A stretch of DNA of 5,281 bases from CAKRJP01 sp963589425 (lineage in GTDB: Bacteria; Bacillota; Clostridia; Lachnospirales; Lachnospiraceae), in assembly GCA_963589425.1 (NCBI GenBank), contig CAVAKZ010000102.1, positions 1-5,281 of the forward strand. The letters are read 5' to 3'. The notes under the pieces were generated by a model. That model had not been told where the DNA came from, made no database searches, and saw only the letters and a program-made list of their open reading frames with translations. The stretch's first letter is position 1; each line of letters starts with the position of its first letter. Shown piece by piece: positions 1 through 5,281 of this stretch. The position numbers and the translations under genes are program-made.

Positions 1-1211
<1,211 letters not shown>

Positions 1212-1215
<4 letters not shown>

Positions 1216-2339
1216 GCGTCCTCACCGCCTTCCGCATTTTCCGAATCAGAAGATGAGTCCATCAATTCCGCTTCTATTTCCTCAATCGTAGGCATACTGC
1301 CTTTGAACTTCTCGGGAACTAACTTTGACAGCTCATAGCTTGAGATTCCAAGCGGCTGACTGCTGGATTCAAGTGCATATTGTGCCTCTACTCTGTCAAG
1401 CCCACGGCATACCAGAAGTCCAACGGTTGGATTATCGTGTTCTGTCTTTATCTGATGATTGACTGCAACAACATAAGTTCCGAGCTGTCCGGCATTGGAC
1501 GAATCAAAATCTCCCGCCTTTACCTCTACAACAACATAGCAATGTGCTTTGGTATTATAAAAGAGAAGGTCAAGAAATTTCTCTTTTTCTCCAACTACCA
1601 AGCGCACTTCTCTGCCCATATAGGCAAATCCGGTTCCCAGTTCAAGCAGAAAATCAGATACATCATTTAATAAAGCGTCCTTTAATTCTTTCTCGTTATA
1701 TGTTTCCTGTATGGTCAGAAAATCAAAATTATAAGGGTCTTTTGTGATTGCCTGTGCAAGGTCACTCTGGACAGCCGGAAGCGTTTGAGCAAAATTAGTC
1801 AGCGCCTTACCTTCTCTTTCATAAAGGTTAGTGCTCAACTGATTCTGAAGCACAGCCCTTGACCAGTTATTTTCAATTGTTTTTTTCACATAAAAGAGAG
1901 CATTCTGCTGTTCTCCCTTGCATTTATCAAGCAGAAACATATGATGTCCCCACGGAATACGAAAAATAACCTGCAACTCAGAATCGTCAGCAACTTGTTG
2001 ACGATTTTCGGATATTGCCAAATCGTCAGCAGGCTGCTGACGATTCTCCACTGTTGGATACATCTCATAAAAATAACGCATATACTTTAAATTTGTAGGC
2101 GAGAAGGACTTTATATCAGGAAAAATATCTTTCAAATCTGCACTGATTGTATTATAAAATCCGCTTCCGTACTTTGCTTCGTCATTCATTTGAACGATAT
2201 CTCTGCCCATACTCCAATAAAAGCGGAGCATATCTTCATTAACTTTGATTGCAGCTTTTAACTGGCTTTGACGAAATCTCTTTGAAACATCTGAAATCCA
2301 GTTTTTATATGCTTTATCTGTTTTAATTAAATTACTCAT
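1212..2339 (-). CDS. DUF1016/YhcG-family PDDEXK nuclease domain protein
   Basis: This 375-residue protein combines an N-terminal DUF1016 helical domain (about 10-95; the IKVNEDMLRFYWSMGRDIV segment is typical) with a C-terminal PDDEXK nuclease-fold domain (about 125-350). Candidate catalytic residues are D257 (KFLDLLFY), E272 and K274 (VVVEVKAG), with Q285 (GQLGTY) in the usual following position; all are intact. Other family hallmarks are IPWGHHMFLLDKC, ENNWSRAVL, LYEREGKALTNF and ALESSSQPLGISSYELS. The tail from 361 is Ser/Asp/Glu-rich. The family commonly sits inside type I restriction loci; its role there is not settled, and it may be an accessory nuclease or act in defence. Both ends overlap neighbours by ATGA (2339-2336 with hsdM, 1215-1212 with hsdS), so it is co-translated with the methyltransferase. 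Between the two domains lies a duplicated ENRQQxADD segment (98-119). Confidence 0.93.
1982..2045 (-). repeat. Two 25-base palindromic direct repeats inside the DUF1016 gene
   Basis: Copies at 1982-2006 and 2021-2045 are spaced 39 bases (13 codons) apart. Both begin AATCGTCAGCA and end TTGACGATT or CTGACGATT. The second has perfect 11-base inverted arms (2021-2031 and 2035-2045) around GGC; the first has one mismatch in its arms. On the coding strand they give ENRQQPADD and ENRQQVADD in the linker between the DUF1016 helical domain and the nuclease domain, where insertions should be tolerated. Confidence 0.85.
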
Positions 2340-3949
2340 GCGTCCACCTCGATTTCTGCGATGATTTTATCAATCTCATCTCTAAGCACCTGTTCACGGG
2401 CGACAATTTCCTTGATTTCTGCATTGAGTTTTACAATATCAATTTTTTCTCTGGTATCCTCAGCCTCAACATAGGTAGAAACCGACAGATTATAGTCATT
2501 TCCGGCTACTTCCTCATAGCTTGCCAAATGTGCAAAATATTCTACATCTTCACGCATAGTAAATGCCTCTACAATGTGGTCGATGTTCTCCAGCGTAAGC
2601 TTATTATTATTGGTTACCTTAACGCACTCGCTTGTGGCATCAATAAAGAGAGTCTTATTGTCTGGCTTATTCTTCTTCATCACCATGATACAGGTTGCGA
2701 TAGACGTTCCGAAGAACAGGTTGCTCGGCAACTGAATAATACAGTCTACATAGTTGTTATCTACCAGATATTTACGGATTTTCTGCTCTGCACCGCCACG
2801 ATACATGATTCCCGGAAAGCATACGATTGCGGCTGTTCCGTTAGACGCAAGCCAAGAAAGACTATGCATAATAAATGCCATATCCGCCTTACTCTTTGGT
2901 GCAAGAACTCCTGCCGGAGCGAAACGAGGGTCATTGATAAGCGTTGCATCCTCATCACCAGCCCATTTAATGGAATATGGCGGATTAGATACAATCAGTT
3001 CAAAAGGCTCATCATCCCAGTGTTGCGGACTGGTCAGGGTATCTTCACAGGCTATATCAAATTTATCAAATCCCACATCATGCAGGAACATATTGATACG
3101 GCACAAGTTGTAAGTTGTGATATTGATTTCCTGTCCGTAGAAGCCGTTGCGGATTGCTTCCTTTCCAAGAACTTTCTCAGCTTTCAGAAGCAGAGAACCA
3201 CTGCCGCAAGCAGGGTCATATACTTTATTAATTTCTGTTTTCCCCACTGTTCCCAGACGGGTAAGCAGCTCTGAAACATCTGCCGGAGTGAAGAACTCTC
3301 CGCCGGATTTTCCGGCATTTGACGCATACATCGTCATAAGATATTCGTAAGCATCGCCAAATGCATCAATAGAGTGGTCTTTCACATCTCCAAGATTCAT
3401 TTCGCCAACGCCATTCAAAAGTTTTACAAGCTTTTCATTACGCTTTGCTACCGTAGAACCCAACTTATTGCTGTTTACATCAAAGTCATCAAACAAGCCG
3501 GCAAAGTCGCTTTCTGCTTCACTTCCTTTGGCAGATTCTTCAATATGACGGAATACCATTTCAAGAAGCTCATTCAGGTTTTCCTTTGTATTTTTCGTCT
3601 TACCTTCACGGTCCTTAAATGTCGCTTCTTCATTATTACAATTCTTCTGAACATTGCAGAACAATTCACTCGGCAGAATAAAAAATCCTTTTTCCTCTAC
3701 CAATCCTTCTCTGGCTTCTTCTGCATCCTCATCAGACATTTTTGCAAAGTCAAAATCATCGTTACCCGCATCAATCTCGCCACTGTTTATATAATTGCAC
3801 AAATTTTCAGAAATATAACGATAGAACATCGTGCCAAGGACATAATTTTTAAAGTCCCAGCCATCGACAGCACCACGCAGTTCATCTGCAATCGCCCATA
3901 TTGCACGATGAAGCTCATCACGCTCCTGCTCTTTTTTAGTGTCAACCAT
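2336..3949 (-). CDS. hsdM: Type I restriction-modification methyltransferase subunit HsdM
   Basis: This is the N6-adenine DNA methyltransferase subunit; with HsdS it protects host DNA using S-adenosylmethionine. I chose ATG at 3949 (MVDTKKEQERDELHRAIWA), giving 537 residues. It has a GGAGGG site 8 bases upstream (3963-3958) and matches the usual N-terminus, whereas the upstream in-frame ATG at 4018 would lie within the regulator gene. The HsdM N-terminal helical domain covers about 7-140 (WDFKNYVLGTMFYRYISE). The methyltransferase domain follows from about 190: GGEFFTP (217-222), SAM-binding motif I DPACGSG (245-251), and catalytic motif IV NPPY (322-325). An alpha-helical, charged C-terminus (about 500-535) is expected to contact HsdS. 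Length and motifs are normal and no damage is seen. The gene overlaps the regulator upstream by 8 bases and the DUF1016 gene downstream by 4 bases. Confidence 0.97.
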   Translation of the reverse strand: MVDTKKEQERDELHRAIWAIADELRGAVDGWDFKNYVLGTMFYRYISENLCNYINSGEIDAGNDDFDFAKMSDEDAEEAREGLVEEKGFFILPSELFCNVQKNCNNEEATFKDREGKTKNTKENLNELLEMVFRHIEESAKGSEAESDFAGLFDDFDVNSNKLGSTVAKRNEKLVKLLNGVGEMNLGDVKDHSIDAFGDAYEYLMTMYASNAGKSGGEFFTPADVSELLTRLGTVGKTEINKVYDPACGSGSLLLKAEKVLGKEAIRNGFYGQEINITTYNLCRINMFLHDVGFDKFDIACEDTLTSPQHWDDEPFELIVSNPPYSIKWAGDEDATLINDPRFAPAGVLAPKSKADMAFIMHSLSWLASNGTAAIVCFPGIMYRGGAEQKIRKYLVDNNYVDCIIQLPSNLFFGTSIATCIMVMKKNKPDNKTLFIDATSECVKVTNNNKLTLENIDHIVEAFTMREDVEYFAHLASYEEVAGNDYNLSVSTYVEAEDTREKIDIVKLNAEIKEIVAREQVLRDEIDKIIAEIEVDA

Positions 3950-4181
3950 TTTTGTTACCCTCCACTTTATAGTCAAGCCATGCTTCTTCCAAAACGGAAT
4001 AATCATATCCGTTTTCAAGACAATAGGCTTTTATATTCTTCATAGCATTCAAATTCGGCTTTGCTTTGCCTTTTTCCCACCTGTTCACGGTAGAATAAGC
4101 CACATGGACTATCTCCGCAAAATCTGCCTGTGTCAAAAGTGAACGCTGTCTAATTCTTTTTATTTCCTCCGGAAATCCCAT
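3942..4181 (-). CDS. XRE-family helix-turn-helix transcriptional regulator
   Basis: A 79-residue single-domain DNA-binding protein. Residues about 5-55 form a Cro/C1-type HTH: EIKRIRQRSLLTQADFAEIV, then the recognition segment AYSTVNRWEKGKAKPN. The remaining about 25 residues are acidic and lack an obvious second domain. The start at 4181 has AAAGGAG (4195-4189) 7 bases upstream. Its stop overlaps the hsdM start by 8 bases, so it leads the restriction-modification operon and is translationally coupled to hsdM. By position and size it is probably the local regulator, perhaps acting on its own promoter, like controller proteins in other restriction-modification systems; that role is inference. 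It could instead act on the neighbouring two-gene unit. Confidence 0.9.
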   Translation of the reverse strand: MGFPEEIKRIRQRSLLTQADFAEIVHVAYSTVNRWEKGKAKPNLNAMKNIKAYCLENGYDYSVLEEAWLDYKVEGNKNG

Positions 4182-4188
4182 GTTGCAT

Positions 4189-4195
4189 CTCCTTT
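4189..4195 (-). promoter_or_regulatory. Ribosome binding site for the XRE regulator
   Basis: AAAGGAG sits 7 bases before the ATG at 4181 and supports that start. A second ATG at 4188-4186, immediately after it, is out of frame and too close to the site to be used efficiently. Confidence 0.75.
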
Positions 4196-4219
4196 ACTGA
4201 TAATTGTTGAAAATATAGC

Positions 4220-4230
4220 GTTATTATAAC
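4220..4230. promoter_or_regulatory. Perfect 11-base palindrome over the -10 element, candidate operator
   Basis: GTTATTATAAC is a perfect inverted repeat of GTTAT around one central base. It covers the whole -10 box of the operon promoter. A protein bound here would block RNA polymerase, so it is a reasonable target for the XRE regulator encoded first in the operon. AT-rich promoter boxes are often partly palindromic by chance, so confidence is modest. Confidence 0.35.
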
Positions 4231-4251
4231 ACAAGTTTGATATAAAATCCA
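4223..4251 (-). promoter_or_regulatory. Predicted sigma-A promoter of the regulator-hsdM-nuclease-hsdS operon
   Basis: The minus strand carries a perfect TATAAT (4228-4223) preceded by TG at the extended -10 position (4231-4230). With a 17-base spacer the -35 would be TGGATT (4251-4246), a weak match, so the promoter relies on its extended -10. Transcription should begin near 4216, giving a leader of about 35 bases before the regulator start. This is the only convincing promoter upstream of the operon. Confidence 0.65.
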
Positions 4252-4284
4252 GTAGCCATGCGGCGAACATCCTCGAGGTGTCGC

Positions 4285-4322
4285 AAAAAAAATGACATGT
4301 AAGGATTTTTTCTTGCTTGTCC
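4285..4322 (-). terminator. Probable intrinsic terminator after the small membrane-protein gene
   Basis: On the minus strand, GACAAGCAAG (4321-4312) pairs imperfectly with CTTACATGTC (4303-4294): 8 of 10 positions, two mismatches. One A and then eight T residues (4292-4285) follow. It lies 27 bases beyond the stop at 4349 and before the next promoter, which is where a terminator should be. On the plus strand the same hairpin pairs slightly better (one G-T wobble) but its T run (4329-4335) starts 7 bases after the stem, so the minus-strand reading is preferred. Confidence 0.5.
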
Positions 4323-4348
4323 TGATACTTTTTTTCATTATATATTCA

Positions 4349-4519
4349 TTATAATCCACGAATTACTAATGCTTTGATTGCATAAATTGCAACCACTGCG
4401 GTTGGTATCGAAATCAACGCTGCCGCTGCCGACCATCCATTCAGCGAAAACGATAACGACGTATTTTTTGCAGCTTCTGATACACTTTGAGACCAATTTT
4501 CACTTACAATTTCATTCAT
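4349..4519 (-). CDS. Small single-pass membrane protein of unknown function
   Basis: A 56-residue protein that I do not recognise. An N-terminal stretch (1-27) is polar and Ser/Asn-rich. A hydrophobic segment follows at about 28-53 (GWSAAAALISIPTAVVAIYA), with K49 and R54 near the C-terminal end; by the positive-inside rule the C-terminus would face the cytoplasm. I favour ATG at 4519 (MNEIVSENW) because AAAGGCGG lies about 5 bases upstream. An alternative ATG at 4537 (MRKADF, 62 residues) overlaps the stop of the preceding gene as ATGA but has a poor, too-close ribosome site. Either way it is co-transcribed with the 159-residue protein just upstream. Small size plus a membrane helix could suit a toxin, a holin-like effector or a membrane anchor; none of these is shown. 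Confidence 0.65.
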   Translation of the reverse strand: MNEIVSENWSQSVSEAAKNTSLSFSLNGWSAAAALISIPTAVVAIYAIKALVIRGL

Positions 4520-4533
4520 AAAATCCGCCTTTC

Positions 4534-5013
4534 TCATACCCCTATAATTCCATTTTCTGATTCTTTCAAAATAACTAGAATTCGACTAATTGCATCCATT
4601 GCATCTTCATCTGAGCGTTCTAACAACTTTGCAAATTTAACGACAGCCTCCAGTCTATCCTCCATAGGAAATGGATTGTTTTTCATTTCTGGTGTTGCAA
4701 CTTCTGTATATACCAACAGTCGCTTACCCACAACATATTTGTCATATCGTCCATTGCAATTTTTTAATAGATAATTTGCTACACCTTTGAGATGTGGACC
4801 GATTGAAAATGTATCTGCTATTTCTTCTGGAATTTTTATCTCAACTACAACCTTATCATCGCCATAAAGCATCGGCGTCTGAATTTGTACATCATATCGA
4901 GCATACAAGTTTAGCGACGCACTCCTTACACCCTCTCTAATATCGTGTATTGCTTCAATAGCTTTTATGGATGTATCAGCAAATTCAATTTGTACATTTT
5001 TTGAAACTAACAT
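4534..5013 (-). CDS. Hypothetical 159-residue soluble protein, family not recognised
   Basis: A 159-residue mixed alpha/beta protein without a signal peptide, membrane helix or any motif I can name. It is convincingly a gene: the start at 5013 has an excellent AAAGGAGGG (5027-5019) 5 bases upstream and a near-consensus promoter just above. Visible segments include a strand-like KVVVEIKIPEEIADTFSI (about 54-71), then GPHLKGVANYLLKNCNGRYDKY, another strand-like KRLLVYTEV, and a C-terminal helical region with acidic clusters (about 117-152, LEAVVKFAKLLERSDEDAMDAI). Its stop overlaps a possible start of the small membrane-protein gene, so the pair probably works together. It is transcribed separately from the restriction-modification operon, although in the same direction. 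Function unknown; a defence, immunity or antitoxin-like role is only suggested by the neighbourhood. Confidence 0.8.
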   Translation of the reverse strand: MLVSKNVQIEFADTSIKAIEAIHDIREGVRSASLNLYARYDVQIQTPMLYGDDKVVVEIKIPEEIADTFSIGPHLKGVANYLLKNCNGRYDKYVVGKRLLVYTEVATPEMKNNPFPMEDRLEAVVKFAKLLERSDEDAMDAISRILVILKESENGIIGV

Positions 5014-5018
5014 AGCTT

Positions 5019-5027
5019 CCCTCCTTT
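5019..5027 (-). promoter_or_regulatory. Strong ribosome binding site for the 159-residue protein
   Basis: AAAGGAGGG lies 5 bases before the ATG at 5013. It is a near-perfect match to the 16S rRNA end and fixes this start. Confidence 0.85.
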
Positions 5028-5032
5028 GTTTT

Positions 5033-5059
5033 GTAATACGTATTACTGACGCCAGTAAT
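5033..5059. promoter_or_regulatory. Two overlapping palindromes in the leader, candidate operator
   Basis: GTAATACGTATTAC (5033-5046) is a perfect 14-base palindrome. It shares its right arm with ATTACTG-ACGC-CAGTAAT (5042-5059), 7-base perfect arms around four bases. Together they make three alternating GTAAT/ATTAC half-sites between the -10 box and the ribosome site of the two-gene unit. A repressor bound here would obstruct transcription. The second palindrome's form is reminiscent of TetR-type operators, but the binding protein is not identifiable. In RNA the two hairpins would be mutually exclusive, so a leader-RNA role is also possible. Confidence 0.5.
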
Positions 5060-5071
5060 CTTTGTATACTT

Positions 5072-5100
5072 AAAATATCACGACTCTAATAATTTGTCAA
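5072..5100 (-). promoter_or_regulatory. Predicted sigma-A promoter of the two-gene unit
   Basis: The minus strand shows a perfect TTGACA (5100-5095), a 17-base spacer and TATTTT (5077-5072), with TG at the extended -10 position (5080-5079). Transcription should start near 5065, about 50 bases before the ATG at 5013. The perfect -35, ideal spacing and extended -10 make it the strongest promoter in the window. Confidence 0.8.
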
Positions 5101-5110
5101 TACCTGTTAT

Positions 5111-5127
5111 TATTATCTCCGATAATA
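5111..5127. promoter_or_regulatory. Inverted repeat just upstream of the -35 box
   Basis: TATTATC-TCC-GATAATA has perfect 7-base arms around three bases, ending 11 bases upstream of the -35 hexamer of the two-gene unit. Its position would suit an activator or an auxiliary operator. The sequence differs from the palindromes in the leader, so a different protein would be expected. AT-rich sequence makes chance dyads common. Confidence 0.3.
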
Positions 5128-5143
5128 TTTTTATCAACCATCT

Positions 5144-5179
5144 AAAAAAGGACAAGCAAAAATTTCTCCCTACTTGCCC
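5144..5179 (-). terminator. Intrinsic terminator of the gene ending at 5206
   Basis: On the minus strand GGGCAAG (5179-5173) pairs with CTTGTCC (5156-5150), 7 pairs including one G-U, extendable by a wobble and an A-U pair. It is followed directly by six T residues (5149-5144). It lies 27 bases after the stop at 5206-5208 and before the next promoter, which cleanly separates the two transcription units. Confidence 0.8.
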
Positions 5180-5205
5180 TAAATCCACTATTATCCAATT
5201 GAACC

Positions 5206-5281
5206 TCAGTTATAAATAATTTCCGCATAAAGAGTACCCTTGTCATACCCCTTGCCATAACGATTTGTTAATTCTTTTGAC
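5206..5281 (-). CDS. C-terminal end of an unidentified gene (5' part beyond window)
   Basis: An open frame enters from the window edge and ends at TGA (5208-5206) after 24 readable codons, containing RYGKGYDKGTLY and ending AEIIYN. A well-formed terminator 27 bases later supports it as the true end of a transcribed gene. The RYGKGYDKGTLY stretch faintly recalls the R/K-[YF]-G-K-G-[FY] motif of DUF1016 N-terminal domains, in which case this could be a truncated relative of the nuclease at 1212-2339, but 24 residues are too few to decide. Product unknown. Confidence 0.5.
   Translation of the reverse strand, partial: SKELTNRYGKGYDKGTLYAEIIYN

Noticed and set aside
2528..3274. Long plus-strand open frame opposite hsdM (248 residues)
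   Set aside because: It is antisense to a well-supported hsdM, has no ribosome site or family resemblance, and is an ordinary shadow of the coding strand.
3950..4018. In-frame N-terminal extension of HsdM from an ATG at 4018 (23 extra residues)
   Set aside because: It lies wholly within the XRE regulator gene, is not like HsdM N-termini, and the ATG at 3949 has a strong GGAGGG site at proper spacing.
3374..4045. Plus-strand open frame of 223 residues opposite the hsdM start and regulator
   Set aside because: Low-complexity Phe/Ile/Arg-rich translation antisense to two real genes; no supporting signals.
4294..4335. Plus-strand terminator using the hairpin at 4294-4321 and T run 4329-4335
   Set aside because: No plus-strand gene ends nearby and the T run is 7 bases from the stem. 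It was kept only as a minus-strand terminator and as one arm of the inverted hairpin pair.
4150..4359. Minus-strand 69-residue open frame across the gap before the regulator
   Set aside because: It spans the predicted terminator, the promoter and the regulator's ribosome site in another frame; the translation has no recognisable features.

Overview
This AT-rich window reads almost entirely from the minus strand. It looks like an accessory (defence-type) locus from a low-GC Gram-positive bacterium, most likely a gut clostridium of the Lachnospiraceae type. That placement is inferred from strong AGGAGG-type ribosome sites, sigma-A-like promoters with extended -10 elements, codon and base composition, and the style of the proteins. 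No tRNA, rRNA, CRISPR array or transposase is visible, and no gene-free stretch exceeds about 200 bases.

Layout in the direction of transcription (high to low coordinates). (1) 5281-5206: the last 24 codons of an unidentified gene, followed by an intrinsic terminator. (2) 5100-4349: a separately promoted two-gene unit, with a consensus-like promoter, a cluster of palindromes in its leader, a 159-residue soluble protein of unknown family and a 56-residue single-pass membrane protein. A probable terminator follows. (3) 4231-1: a tightly coupled type I restriction-modification operon. Its order is small XRE-type regulator, hsdM (N6-adenine methyltransferase), DUF1016/YhcG-type PDDEXK nuclease, then hsdS (specificity subunit, running off the window at base 1). 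Each gene in this operon overlaps the next by 4 or 8 bases, so translation is probably coupled.

How it works together: HsdM and HsdS would form the modification enzyme. HsdS has two target-recognition domains and the conserved helices of the type IC (EcoR124I-like) family, including a short TAEL-like repeat in the central spacer. No hsdR lies in the window; it could be beyond either edge. The nuclease-like DUF1016 protein sits between hsdM and hsdS, a known habit of that family.

The most striking feature is a tract of 13 tandem tetranucleotides (CAGA on the coding strand) at the 3' end of hsdS. It can be read through in all three frames and would switch the reading frame of whatever follows, so the locus is a strong candidate for a phase-variable type I methyltransferase. 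The two-gene unit upstream is the best candidate here for something undescribed.
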